Positions 9,258 through 19,930 of a DNA stretch of 64,000 nt are shown here, piece after piece. A program made the position numbers and the translations under genes. Each line of letters opens with the position of its first letter. Position 1 is the first letter of the stretch. The notes below the pieces were generated by a model. That model did no database searches, was not told where the DNA came from, and saw only the letters and a program-made list of their open reading frames with translations. Source of the DNA: Chelativorans sp. J32 (lineage in GTDB: Bacteria > Pseudomonadota > Alphaproteobacteria > Rhizobiales > Rhizobiaceae); assembly GCF_000518985.1 (NCBI RefSeq), contig NZ_JAEQ01000017.1, forward strand, positions 43,509 to 107,508, given 5' to 3'.

Positions 9258-10013
9258 TTAAGCTGCCTCGCCGATCACGCCGGCGTAACCATTCTTCTCC
9301 AGCTCCAAGGCCAGATCCTTTTCACCGGATTTCACGACGCGCCCCTTATAGAGCACATGCACGGAGTCCGGAACGATATAGTCGAGCAGGCGCTGATAGT
9401 GCGTGATCACCACGATCGCGCGATCGGGCGACCTCAGCGCGTTGACGCCGTCCGCCACAATCTTGAGCGCGTCGATGTCGAGACCGGAATCGGTCTCGTC
9501 CAGCACGCAGAGCGAAGGCTCGAGCAGCTTCATCTGCAGGATTTCCGCACGCTTCTTTTCTCCGCCAGAGAAGCCCACATTGAGCGGGCGCTTCAGCATG
9601 CCCATGTCCATGTTCAGCTCTTCGGCCGCCGTGCGCACGCGCTTCATCAGTTCGGGGATCTTCAACTCCTCCTCGCCGCGCGCTTTGCGCTGCGCATTCA
9701 TCGCCACCTTGAGAAACTCCATGGTGGCCACGCCCGGTATCTCCATCGGATACTGGAAGGCGAGGAAGATGCCCGCCGCAGCGCGCTCCGCAGGGTCCAT
9801 TTCGAGCACAGACTGTCCCTTGAAGAGAATGTCGCCCTCGGTCACTTCGTAATCGTCGCGCCCCGCAAGCACATAGGAAAGCGTCGACTTGCCGGAGCCG
9901 TTCGGCCCCATGATGGCGGCCACCTCGCCCGGCTTCACGTTGAGGTCCACCCCGCGCAGGATCTCGGTGCCGTCTTCGGCGATGCGGGCGTGCAGGTTCT
10001 TGATTTCAAGCAT
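9258..10013 (-). CDS. sufC: Fe-S assembly ATPase SufC
   Basis: ABC-type ATPase of 251 residues that powers the SufBCD scaffold; cytosolic and not a transporter. Walker A is GPNGSGKSTL (~34-43), the signature is FSGGEKKRAEI and Walker B is LCVLDETDSGLD, all typical of SufC. I start at ATG 10013 (MLEIKNLHA) because the open frame upstream to 10061 runs into the sufB end region and is unlike the family. Confidence 0.95.
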   Translation of the reverse strand: MLEIKNLHARIAEDGTEILRGVDLNVKPGEVAAIMGPNGSGKSTLSYVLAGRDDYEVTEGDILFKGQSVLEMDPAERAAAGIFLAFQYPMEIPGVATMEFLKVAMNAQRKARGEEELKIPELMKRVRTAAEELNMDMGMLKRPLNVGFSGGEKKRAEILQMKLLEPSLCVLDETDSGLDIDALKIVADGVNALRSPDRAIVVITHYQRLLDYIVPDSVHVLYKGRVVKSGEKDLALELEKNGYAGVIGEAA

Positions 10014-10041
10014 AATTCTATCCCAACTGTCTTGCGCCGGC

Positions 10042-11559
<1,518 letters not shown>

Positions 11560-11716
11560 CAGCGTTCTCCATTCACGCCGGAGTCAAGGTCCGGCTTCTT
11601 TCGATTCTATCGGCTTTGAGTCCTATCTAGTGAGTGCGCGAGCCGAATTCATCCATCCTGTCGCAAAATATGTGTCATTTACTCCATTTTTCCCAAGGCA
11701 TCCGGTTCCTTCTTCT

Positions 11717-12874
11717 TCAAGCGGCTGCAATGGCCGATTTTCTCCTCGTTGCGATCTTCGCAAGAGCCGCTGCGAATGCTTCGATTTCGTCATCTGTGGT
11801 TTGGGGGCCGATAGAAACGCGCAGCGCGCCGCCCTCGCCCCCATACCCCATCGCCTGCAAAACGTGACTCGGCCCGACCTTTCCCGAGGAGCAGGCAGAA
11901 CCTGCCGAAAGTGCGATGCCGGCCAGATCGAAAGCGATCTGCGCTGTCTCCGCCTTGATACCCGGAAGAGAGAAAAACACGGTGTTGGGCAGGCGCGGTG
12001 ATTGCTCGCCATAGATCATCGTGTCAGGAACAAGCGAACGGATGGCGGCCTCGATTCGAGTCCGTTTTTCATGCACCTGATGCATGTCATTCATCGCCGT
12101 CGTCGCCTCGCGGGCAGCTGCCCCAAAACCGGCTATGGCCGCGACGTCCTCCGTTCCCGCACGATGGCCCTTCTCCTGTCCACCGCCTTTTATTAGGGCG
12201 CGGGGCATCATGAGGTCTGAAGCACCAATCACCGCACCAACGCCCTTCGGACCGCCAATCTTGTGCGAGGAGATGATGAAGAAATCTGCAGATCCGGCTG
12301 AAATATCGAGTGGAATCCGCCCAGCCGCTTGAACCGCGTCAAAAACGGTCGTGCCGCCTGCCTGTCTCGCAACAGCGGCGATCTCCTCTATCGGCTGGAT
12401 CACACCCGTTTCGTTGTTGGCGACATAGGTCGCGACAAGCGGCAGGCCTTCGCTTGCGTCGTGCGCGGCTAGCGCATTCTTCAGCGCATCGATATCCATT
12501 CTGCCGTTCGGCTGAACAGCAATCTTCGTCATTTTCTGTTCAAATCGGCCGCCGGAGAGAATGCATGGATGATCGGCTGCGCTGACATAGAGGTGAGAGA
12601 ACTTGAGGGGCGCGCGGCCCATTGTCCAATCAGGTGTCAGGAGCATCGAGGCAGCTTCGGTGGCTCCTGATGTGAATACCACATGGGACGGTTGGCCATT
12701 GACAAGAGCTGCAACTTCCCGCCGCGCATTCTCCACGACCTGGCGTGCAGCGCGGCCTTCTGCGTGCACTGAGGAAGGGTTGGCAAGGTCCAAAGCCGAG
12801 ATCACGGCGCGTCTGGCCGACTCCCTCAGGGGGGCGGTGGCATTAAAATCGAGATATATGCGCGTTCCGGCCAT
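11717..12874 (-). CDS. Cysteine desulfurase, IscS/NifS type
   Basis: PLP-dependent cysteine desulfurase of 385 residues, group I-like. The PLP lysine is in ISSHKIGGPKGVG and the catalytic cysteine in the long loop SAGSACSSGKVGPSHVL. It is first in the suf operon, whose fifth gene is the group II enzyme SufS, an arrangement known in rhizobia. ATG 12874 is chosen over GTG 12880. Group I fits IscS-like supply of sulfur to several acceptors, tRNA thiolation among them, but no isc scaffold gene is present. An Irr-type box lies about 110 bases upstream. Confidence 0.88.
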   Translation of the reverse strand: MAGTRIYLDFNATAPLRESARRAVISALDLANPSSVHAEGRAARQVVENARREVAALVNGQPSHVVFTSGATEAASMLLTPDWTMGRAPLKFSHLYVSAADHPCILSGGRFEQKMTKIAVQPNGRMDIDALKNALAAHDASEGLPLVATYVANNETGVIQPIEEIAAVARQAGGTTVFDAVQAAGRIPLDISAGSADFFIISSHKIGGPKGVGAVIGASDLMMPRALIKGGGQEKGHRAGTEDVAAIAGFGAAAREATTAMNDMHQVHEKRTRIEAAIRSLVPDTMIYGEQSPRLPNTVFFSLPGIKAETAQIAFDLAGIALSAGSACSSGKVGPSHVLQAMGYGGEGGALRVSIGPQTTDDEIEAFAAALAKIATRRKSAIAAA

Positions 12875-12986
12875 GTCCACCAGCGATGCCTCTCGCCATA
12901 ATTGTGGCGAGGAAGGCGTTATTTCCTTGAATTTTCTAGGCGAGCCGTCCTATCTACCGGCTGCCAACGGGCGGTGATCCCGCCAG

Positions 12987-13003
12987 TTTTGAACAGTTCT
13001 AAA
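12987..13003 (-). promoter_or_regulatory. Candidate Irr box (iron control element) upstream of suf operon
   Basis: On the minus strand it reads TTTAGAACTGTTCAAAA, one base away from a perfect TTTAGAA-N3-TTCTAAA dyad. That is the form of the Irr box/ICE of Rhizobiales, where Irr controls suf and haem genes by iron and haem status. It lies 113 bases upstream of the first suf-operon start and about 95 bases upstream of the divergent hydrolase gene, so either could be the target. The assignment rests on motif form and context only. Confidence 0.6.
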
Positions 13004-13098
13004 CTAGCTTCTATGGAGGCATCGGCCCCACGTCAAGAGCCGCCGCGAAATCGCAGATAGCGTTTGCGGCTCTGGCAGGGTGCCAAGGTGGAGTAAAC

Positions 13099-13773
13099 AT
13101 GCCCGAAGTGATCTTTTCCGGTCCAGCTGGCCGTCTCGAAGGCCGGTATCAGCCGTCGAAGGAGAAAAATGCGCCAATCGCGCTCATCTTGCATCCGCAT
13201 CCGCAGTTCGGCGGAACGATGAACAACAAGATCGTCTATGATCTGTTCTATATGTTTCAGAGCCGCGGCTTCACCGCGCTGCGCTTCAATTTCCGTGGCA
13301 TCGGGCGGAGCCAGGGCGCCTTCGACCATGGCAGCGGCGAACTTTCGGACGCCGCAGCAGCGCTTGACTGGGTACAATCGCTCCATCCGGATTCCAAGAG
13401 CTGCTGGGTGGCGGGCTATTCGTTTGGTGCCTGGATCGGCATGCAGCTTCTCATGCGCCGGCCGGAGATCGAAGGTTTCATTTCGATCGCGCCGCAGCCC
13501 AATATCTACGACTTCTCCTTCCTGGCTCCCTGCCCTTCTTCCGGATTGATCATCCACGGGGCTGCTGATCGTGTTGCACCGGCTGCCGACGTGCAGACGC
13601 TGGTAGACAAGCTGCAGTCACAGAAGGGAATCACGATCACGCAGAAGACCATTCCGGACACGAACCATTTCTTTACGAATGCTTCGGACGTTTTGATCGA
13701 GGAATGTGCCGAGTATCTCGATCGGCGGCTCAATGGCGAACTTGCGGAACCGCGTCCCAAACGACTGAGATGA
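13099..13773 (+). CDS. Alpha/beta hydrolase family protein
   Basis: Hydrolase of 224 residues. The nucleophile elbow is GYSFGA (Ser ~108), the acid is probably in HGAADRVAP (~155), and the His in DTNHFF (~192). An early LILHPHPQFGGTM block is typical of the COG2945 group of small cytosolic hydrolases. The substrate is unknown. No signal peptide is seen. ATG 13099 is preceded by GGTGGAG. It diverges from the suf operon across a 224-base region that holds the Irr-type box. Confidence 0.8.
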   Translation: MPEVIFSGPAGRLEGRYQPSKEKNAPIALILHPHPQFGGTMNNKIVYDLFYMFQSRGFTALRFNFRGIGRSQGAFDHGSGELSDAAAALDWVQSLHPDSKSCWVAGYSFGAWIGMQLLMRRPEIEGFISIAPQPNIYDFSFLAPCPSSGLIIHGAADRVAPAADVQTLVDKLQSQKGITITQKTIPDTNHFFTNASDVLIEECAEYLDRRLNGELAEPRPKRLR

Positions 13774-13904
13774 GAGGCTGAAGCGTAATTCAGCCTAGTA
13801 TAAGCCCGGCGTCCTAAAAATAATGCTTGCCGCTCGACAGTCGCCCGGCTGCGTGAGACGCTTTTGCTGTGGCGAATCACCGCCTGCTAACGGGAAAGAC
13901 GGCA

Positions 13905-14222
13905 GTGAGCAAATTCGAAATCTACAAGGATAAGAAAGGCGAGACACGCTTCCGGTTTCGAGCCAGAAACGGCGAAGTGATGTTTACCTCTGAGGCCTAT
14001 AAGGCCAAGGCATCAGCTGTAAAAGCGATCGAGTCGCTGCGCAAGAACGTCGCTGAGGCGGTCATCGAGGAGATCGCCCCCGCGGACAAAAAGGCTCCGG
14101 CCAAGGCGGCAGCGAAGGCTCCCGCGAGGGCCAAATCTTCCGGAAAATCGGAGGCCGCCGCTAAACCATCTGAGAAGGTCAACACAAAGACGGCGAAGGC
14201 AAAGGCCAAGGCGACGGCCTGA
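13905..14222 (+). CDS. YegP-like DUF1508 protein with Lys/Ala-rich tail
   Basis: Protein of 105 residues. Residues 1-50 form one YegP/DUF1508 unit (KFEIYKDKKGETRFRF, then GEVMFTSEAY and a helix). Residues ~58-105 are almost only Lys, Ala, Pro, Ser and Thr, like histone H1-like bacterial tails. The classic E. coli YegP has two such units and no basic tail. I start at GTG 13905; an upstream GTG at 13869 would add 12 non-family residues. The tail suggests nucleic-acid binding, which is inference only. Confidence 0.75.
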   Translation: MSKFEIYKDKKGETRFRFRARNGEVMFTSEAYKAKASAVKAIESLRKNVAEAVIEEIAPADKKAPAKAAAKAPARAKSSGKSEAAAKPSEKVNTKTAKAKAKATA

Positions 14223-14321
14223 GCGGCTTTCGTTCTTATCCCGGGCTGAGGTCCGGCGGTCGATTCCTCTGGACGGGATTCGCGCTGCCGAATGGATAAG
14301 AAACACCGGCCATAATGTATT

Positions 14322-14350
14322 GCGCGGCGTTCCTGCCGCGTTTTCTTTTC
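14322..14350 (+). terminator. Probable rho-independent terminator
   Basis: A six-base stem (CGCGGC/GCCGCG) with a six-base loop is followed by TTTTCTTTTC on the plus strand. It lies about 100 bases after the DUF1508 gene and 130 bases before tyrS, so it could end the former transcript. The stem is short. Confidence 0.45.
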
Positions 14351-14479
14351 CGAGACGATGTTCCCATGGGCTGAAGTCAACGCCAGCCCATAGCTCCACG
14401 AGCGCTTGTGTGCGGTGCGCGAGTGGTGTTAAACGCCCGCTCATCTCCCAGAGACCGTTCCCGCAAAGGGATTTTTGCT

Positions 14480-15733
14480 ATGCTCGAGTTCAAATCCGAT
14501 TTCCTGCGCGTTCTTTCCGAGCGCGGCTTCATTCATCAGATCTCCGACCCGGCGGGTCTGGACGAGTTGTTCCTGCGCGAAACGGTTACCGCCTATGCCG
14601 GCTTTGATCCGACGGCACCCAGCCTGCATGTCGGGCACCTCACGCTGATCATGATGATGCATTGGCTGCAAAAGACCGGGCATCGTCCGATCGCGCTCAT
14701 GGGTGGCGGCACGGGCATGATCGGTGATCCCTCGTTCAAGGACGAGGCCCGCAAGCTGATGACGCTCGATACGATCGCCAGCAATGTCGCCTCGATCAAA
14801 CGGGTCTTTTCCAATTACCTCTCCTTCGGTGAAGGACCGAAGGAAGCGGTCATGGTGGACAATGCCGATTGGCTGCGCGGGCTGAATTACCTGGAGTTTC
14901 TCCGTGATGTCGGCAGGCACTTCTCGGTCAATCGGATGCTTTCATTCGAAAGCGTAAAGCAGCGTTTGGATCGCGAGCACTCGCTTTCGTTTCTCGAATT
15001 CAATTACATGATCTTGCAGGCCTATGATTTCGTCGAGCTGAATCAGCGCTATGGCTGCCGATTGCAAATGGGCGGCTCGGATCAATGGGGCAATATCGTC
15101 AACGGAATCGATCTTGGCCATCGTATGGGCACGCCTCAGCTCTATGCCCTGACGCTTCCGCTTCTCACGACTGCTTCAGGCGCCAAGATGGGAAAGTCGG
15201 AAAACGGTGCCGTGTGGCTCGATTCCGCGCTGCTGAGCCCCTACGAATTCTGGCAATACTGGCGCAACGCGGAAGATGCCGATGTCGGACGCTTCCTGCG
15301 TCTCTATACCACCCTGGCTTTGGATGAGATCGCCCGTCTGGAGAAACTCGGGGGAGCCGAGATCAACGAAGCCAAGAAGGTGCTGGCGACAGAGGTCACG
15401 GCAATGTTGCATGGCCGCCCGGCCGCCGAAGAAGCTGCCGAGACGGCGCGGAAGACCTTCGAGGAAGGCGCACTTGCAGAGAGCCTTCCCACGGTGGAAG
15501 TGGCTCAGGCGGAAATCGGGGCCGGTATGGGTGTTCTCCATGCCGTGGTGAAAGCGGGCTTGGCTTCGACCAATGGCGAAGTTCGCCGCGCTATTGCCAA
15601 TGGTGCCATCCGCATCAATGACGTTCTCGTTACGGATGACCGGAGGGTCGTGGGCAGCGACGATATGAGCCCGGAGGGCGTCATCAAGCTCTCCTTCGGT
15701 CGCAAGAAGCACGTGCTTCTGCGCCCCCGCTGA
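14480..15733 (+). CDS. tyrS: Tyrosyl-tRNA synthetase
   Basis: Class I aminoacyl-tRNA synthetase of 417 residues charging tRNA-Tyr. The first signature is SLHVGHL (~50), the KMSKS loop reads KMGKS (~236), and the tyrosine-binding segment includes [11 protein letters not shown]-terminal S4-type RNA-binding domain ends the protein (residues ~350-415). Start ATG 14480 ([11 protein letters not shown]) has AAAGGGA upstream. The frame is open back to 14408 but that part is not family-like. It converges with the AsmA-like gene. Confidence 0.95.
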   Translation: MLEFKSDFLRVLSERGFIHQISDPAGLDELFLRETVTAYAGFDPTAPSLHVGHLTLIMMMHWLQKTGHRPIALMGGGTGMIGDPSFKDEARKLMTLDTIASNVASIKRVFSNYLSFGEGPKEAVMVDNADWLRGLNYLEFLRDVGRHFSVNRMLSFESVKQRLDREHSLSFLEFNYMILQAYDFVELNQRYGCRLQMGGSDQWGNIVNGIDLGHRMGTPQLYALTLPLLTTASGAKMGKSENGAVWLDSALLSPYEFWQYWRNAEDADVGRFLRLYTTLALDEIARLEKLGGAEINEAKKVLATEVTAMLHGRPAAEEAAETARKTFEEGALAESLPTVEVAQAEIGAGMGVLHAVVKAGLASTNGEVRRAIANGAIRINDVLVTDDRRVVGSDDMSPEGVIKLSFGRKKHVLLRPR

Positions 15734-15841
15734 CATCGCCGACCGTCGGTCGCTTGGCCGGCAAATGCCCTGCACGCTTTGAGTGCGGAGCGCTGCTGAA
15801 TTGTAAGCGGCGCATCGTGCTTCCGATAATCAGCCGATGCG

Positions 15842-18800
15842 CTAGCGAAACTCGAAGATTTCCCGCAGGAACCCCGGCGCAACGGCTGAAAGGGGATTCA
15901 CTTCAAGCCGTGGCTTGCCGACTTCACCGCTCAGCCGAAAGGTGATTCCGATGAGGCCTCGGTCACGTCCGTTGCCAAGAATCTGACCGATGATCGGTAA
16001 TTCGCCGAACAGGCGGTTGACCCCGTAAAGCGGCATGAAGGTCCCCGTTATGTCCATTCTGTTATTGGGGTCGTAGAGGGTCCCCTGAAATGTGGAGCCG
16101 ATCACCGGGCCGCGTAGAACGCCGTTCGCGATCCTCAGGCTTGCCCTGCCCTTTCCTAAGCCAGCTGCACCGCGCTCGAAATAGACGCGGGTCGTGTCCA
16201 CACGTCCGCTTTCCTTGGTGGCGGCGACCAGCGAGCGCATCTGCGGCTCGTCAACGATCCAGAAATCGCGAATATCAATCTGGCCGGCGAGGTTCTCGTT
16301 GTTTGCTCCCTGCAGCGCCAGCGTGAGCTGGCCGCCTTCCATATGCTCGTAGAGGTCAAGAAACCGGAACATTGCACCGGCATTGCTTGATGATGCATGG
16401 ATGGTGGTCGTCCCCTGTTGAGACGTCTTGGTCACCTTCACGCCACCGTGGGATCTGGCCGCACCTGCGAGCGTCAACTCGTCAGGCTTCTTGCCGTCGT
16501 TGGAATAGGTGAACTCCACTTGGCCGAGCGTCTCGCCTCCGAACCCGCTGATCTGCCCGAGCGATGCTTTCACGGTCACCGGCGTAGAGCGGGCGTCCTC
16601 GTCTCCAGAGCTGCCCTGTGTCTGTGCATCGCCAAAAATCTGCTTTATGAGGCCGCGAGCATCAAAAGCTGCTCCATTCACCGAAACGGCATAGCCTGCC
16701 CCGCTTCTTCGAATGGTCGCGGCAAAATCATCGCCCCGATTGAAGCGAGCATTTTGGAAGGTGGCTTCCTGCAGACTGCCTCTGTCAAGGCGCACGTGTC
16801 CCGCCAGTGAAAAGCTCTCCCCTGTAAGGGAAAAATCGCTGAGCTCGATCTGTTCGCCATTTCTGGAAAGATAGAAAGCGGCCTTCGCCGGGATGCCTGC
16901 CCCCTTGCGCCAACCGATCCACGGCACGCTGAGGCGGGCGGAGTCGAGCTTCAGGTCGATCTTTTCGCGCCCATCCGGCTCGCGATCATAGACGGCGTTG
17001 AAGGGCCCGGAGACCAGCAGTCCCAGTCCCGGAAAGAGCTTCTCACGGGTCTGATCGTCCACATTCAGCTCGATGTGGCGTATCCTTTGTATCTGCGCGG
17101 TGCCGAAGGGTTCGACGATATGGACATCGGCCGGAACGCCGTTGAGCTTTGCAACCGCGGAGAATTCCGCATGTGTTGGCTCGACGACCAGGTTTCCCTT
17201 GGCGTCCGTTACATGTTGGCCTTCGAAGGGCTTCGCCACTGAGAGGTTCTCATAATCGAGCGCGACGCGCCAATTGAGCTCCTCCATCGGGATATTCGCC
17301 TGCAGCGGGATTTCGGCGCTGACATGGCCCGACATTTTTCCCGTGAGGTCTTCCGGTTTGAAATCATGGAAGCGGGAGGCCGCAATCGGCCGGTAGGAGA
17401 CAAACTCCAGGATTGCAGGCGCCTCGCCCGCGACATCGATCTCCAGATTGCCGATGCGACGGTGTTCCTTCGAGGCATCGATCACGAGCGTGCCGTCGAT
17501 GGCGTCCACGGTCCGTCCGCTTTCCATATAGGCGCGGCCCGACGAAAGGCCGACCTTTACATCCGTCCCGTGGAATTCGACATATCCATCGGCGTCACGC
17601 ACCGCAGGGATCTCACCGGCTATGTTGAAGCGGGTGTCCGACAATGCAAATCGTCCGGAAACTTCCTTCGAACCGAGGGGAATGCCGTTTCCAAGCCGGC
17701 CCGGCGGCACTTCAAGCGTCATTCCGCTGTCGCGGATCGTGCCGCCGAAGACATTTTGCAGTGTCCAGTTCCGCGCACCGGGCGCCGCAAACCAAGGCCA
17801 GAATTGCTTCACATGCGCGGTGGGCATGCTGCTCACCTGGAGGGAGAGCTTTATGCCGGGGGACTTTCCTTCCGCGACGGTGATTGCCGCGCTCGCTCTC
17901 AATTCTCCTTCCGCCGAGCGAACCTCGATCGGGTCCGCCACAAGTCGCATTGCAGCCGGGTCGAACCGGCCCGCCAGGCGCACCGCGAAGGGCAGCGGCG
18001 CCTCGGGCGAATCCGTTGGTGCAAGCACGGAATCGCGGGATACGAGATCCATGCGGTAACCCGGTTTGCCGCTGGTGGCGGTTTCCGGCCCGAAAGTACC
18101 CTGGAAATTTACACGTGTCCGTCCAGAGTCGAGGCGGGCTTGAAGCACGGAAAAGACATCTTCGCCCGTGCCGGCGCCGATGGCGACCGAGGCTCCATCG
18201 AGAGCCAGCTCGTCCTCGCCGAAGTCGAGCAATATCTTGTCTGCGGCAATTTCGATGCGCAGGAAGCCGCGTTCGGCCCCAGCCGGAGCCTTGCCCGAAA
18301 GCGTAAGGTCAAAGGCACCGATAGACCGGACGAGACCTTCCTCCGCCGGAGAAGCCTCCTCCCCTTCGGCGGCCGAGACCTTCAATGCCAGATCGGAGGT
18401 GACGTTCGTGTTCGGGTCGCGGCCGGCGCTGCCTGCAAATGAAAGCTCACGCCCCTGGTAACGAGCGACGCCGTTCAGATCGATTTTCGTTCCGCTTTCC
18501 CGGTTGATCTCCAGATTCTCGACCAGGAGGTCGGGAACTGTTTGCCCTCCAGCCAAAAAGCCGACATTCGAGAAGCTTACATGGGCAAGACCGGCACCGC
18601 GCGTAATTTCGAATGCACGATCGATGGCATCGAATACGGCCCGGTTCAGTTCGTCAGGGCTGATCGCGGACGGTCGCGCGAGCAGTTCCGTCAGGGTCGG
18701 CCCCGTACCGGAGGATATTTCACTCGGTGTGAGAAGAGCATCTGCAACGACCACGCGGGAAAGCTCGATCCTGCCGCTCAGCAGAGGGATGGCACGCAAC

Positions 18801-19261
18801 CCGAAGCGCAATACCCCGATATTGGCCACGGGCGCCTTGTCGCTCGCTCTCACGATTCCGGCATCGCGCACTTCCAGCGCGAAAAGGCTGGTCCGACCGA
18901 GTCCCAGGTTGATGCTCCCGATCGAGACATCGACGTCGACGCCGGCTAGCTTTTCGATGGCTTGCTCTGCATGGAAGCGTAGGCGTTCATTGCCGATCGC
19001 ATCGACGCCAATGAAGTAGAAAGCGCCGAGGGCGACAAGAAGCAACGCCACTATTGCTGCTGCCGGGCGGAGCACCCAGCGCCAAAGGCGCGATCGGCGG
19101 CCGCGGCAAACGGAAGGCGGCGGCAGGCAGGCAGAAGGAAAACTCCCCAAGGGAGCTATTTCTTCCCGCCGGAAGCGCACCTTCTCATGCTCATCCGTTC
19201 CGTGCGCCACCAAGGTTCCCGTCAAAGTATGGACCGATCGAGGCGAATCCGCTTCAACCAT
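15842..19261 (-). CDS. AsmA-like / DUF3971 (YhdP-type) envelope protein
   Basis: Protein of 1139 residues with a cytosolic N-terminus of ~60 residues, one membrane helix (~63-86, PAAAIVALLLVALGAFYFIG) and a very long beta-rich periplasmic part. The C-terminal signature is typical of AsmA-like proteins: FMPLYGVNRLFGELPIIGQ, GLIGITFRLSG and NPLSAVAPGFLREIF. Family members such as YhdP bridge the periplasm and are implicated in phospholipid movement to the outer membrane. Start ATG 19261 is preferred to GTG 19270. It diverges from the peroxiredoxin gene by 93 bases. Confidence 0.82.
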   Translation of the reverse strand: MVEADSPRSVHTLTGTLVAHGTDEHEKVRFRREEIAPLGSFPSACLPPPSVCRGRRSRLWRWVLRPAAAIVALLLVALGAFYFIGVDAIGNERLRFHAEQAIEKLAGVDVDVSIGSINLGLGRTSLFALEVRDAGIVRASDKAPVANIGVLRFGLRAIPLLSGRIELSRVVVADALLTPSEISSGTGPTLTELLARPSAISPDELNRAVFDAIDRAFEITRGAGLAHVSFSNVGFLAGGQTVPDLLVENLEINRESGTKIDLNGVARYQGRELSFAGSAGRDPNTNVTSDLALKVSAAEGEEASPAEEGLVRSIGAFDLTLSGKAPAGAERGFLRIEIAADKILLDFGEDELALDGASVAIGAGTGEDVFSVLQARLDSGRTRVNFQGTFGPETATSGKPGYRMDLVSRDSVLAPTDSPEAPLPFAVRLAGRFDPAAMRLVADPIEVRSAEGELRASAAITVAEGKSPGIKLSLQVSSMPTAHVKQFWPWFAAPGARNWTLQNVFGGTIRDSGMTLEVPPGRLGNGIPLGSKEVSGRFALSDTRFNIAGEIPAVRDADGYVEFHGTDVKVGLSSGRAYMESGRTVDAIDGTLVIDASKEHRRIGNLEIDVAGEAPAILEFVSYRPIAASRFHDFKPEDLTGKMSGHVSAEIPLQANIPMEELNWRVALDYENLSVAKPFEGQHVTDAKGNLVVEPTHAEFSAVAKLNGVPADVHIVEPFGTAQIQRIRHIELNVDDQTREKLFPGLGLLVSGPFNAVYDREPDGREKIDLKLDSARLSVPWIGWRKGAGIPAKAAFYLSRNGEQIELSDFSLTGESFSLAGHVRLDRGSLQEATFQNARFNRGDDFAATIRRSGAGYAVSVNGAAFDARGLIKQIFGDAQTQGSSGDEDARSTPVTVKASLGQISGFGGETLGQVEFTYSNDGKKPDELTLAGAARSHGGVKVTKTSQQGTTTIHASSSNAGAMFRFLDLYEHMEGGQLTLALQGANNENLAGQIDIRDFWIVDEPQMRSLVAATKESGRVDTTRVYFERGAAGLGKGRASLRIANGVLRGPVIGSTFQGTLYDPNNRMDITGTFMPLYGVNRLFGELPIIGQILGNGRDRGLIGITFRLSGEVGKPRLEVNPLSAVAPGFLREIFEFR

Positions 19262-19354
19262 TATATGCACGCCTCGGTCCCCTTTGGGGACAGGGTTTCA
19301 AAAGATCCAGAAATTTGTCGATTATGCGCCTAAGCAGGGAAGAAGGGTAAGATA

Positions 19355-19840
19355 ATGGCCAGTGTGGAAAAAGGAGATATGGCGCCCGATTTCGAACTCC
19401 CTCGGGATGGCGGCGGCACGTTCCGGTTGTCCGAATTGCGGGGTAGGTCCGTGGTTCTCTATTTCTATCCCAAGGACGATACTTCAGCCTGCACCGCGCA
19501 AGCCATCGAGTTTTCAACCCGCAAGGGAGAGTTCGATGCGCTCGGTGTTCCCGTCATCGGGCTCTCCCCCGACACGCCGAAGAGCCACGACAAGTTCAAG
19601 GCAAAGCACGATATCACCATTGATCTCGTCGCCGACCCTGAAAAGAAGGTCGTCCAGGATTATGGGGTCTGGACCGAAAAGAGCATGTACGGCCGCAAAT
19701 ATATGGGCGTCGAGCGCAGTACATTTCTCATTGATGCCGATGGACGTATCGCCGAGGTCTGGCGCAAGGTCCGTCTCAAGGGACATCTGGACGAAGTGCT
19801 TGAGGCTGCAAGGAGGCTTCGGGGGGAATTTTCCGTGTAA
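19355..19840 (+). CDS. bcp: Peroxiredoxin, Bcp/PrxQ type
   Basis: Thiol peroxidase of 161 residues that reduces peroxides in the cytosol. The peroxidatic cysteine is C46 in YPKDDTSACTAQA. The second cysteine five residues later found in E. coli Bcp is replaced by Ile, and there is no other cysteine in the protein. It should therefore act as a 1-Cys enzyme needing an external thiol. The C-terminal KYMGVERSTFLID block is normal for the family. Confidence 0.9.
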   Translation: MASVEKGDMAPDFELPRDGGGTFRLSELRGRSVVLYFYPKDDTSACTAQAIEFSTRKGEFDALGVPVIGLSPDTPKSHDKFKAKHDITIDLVADPEKKVVQDYGVWTEKSMYGRKYMGVERSTFLIDADGRIAEVWRKVRLKGHLDEVLEAARRLRGEFSV

Positions 19841-19930
19841 GGGCGTAGGTTTGTTCAGCTCGGTAAGGATTTGTTAACCATATCGCGCTCTAGTCAGCTT
19901 CTCTAGGAATCTGCAACAGGCACGCGATCC

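Noticed and set aside
15810..15842. Eight-base inverted repeat GCGCATCG/CGATGCGC at the tyrS/AsmA-like junction
   Set aside because: The loop is 17 bases, there is no T-run, and it overlaps the AsmA-like stop codon. Too weak to call a terminator.
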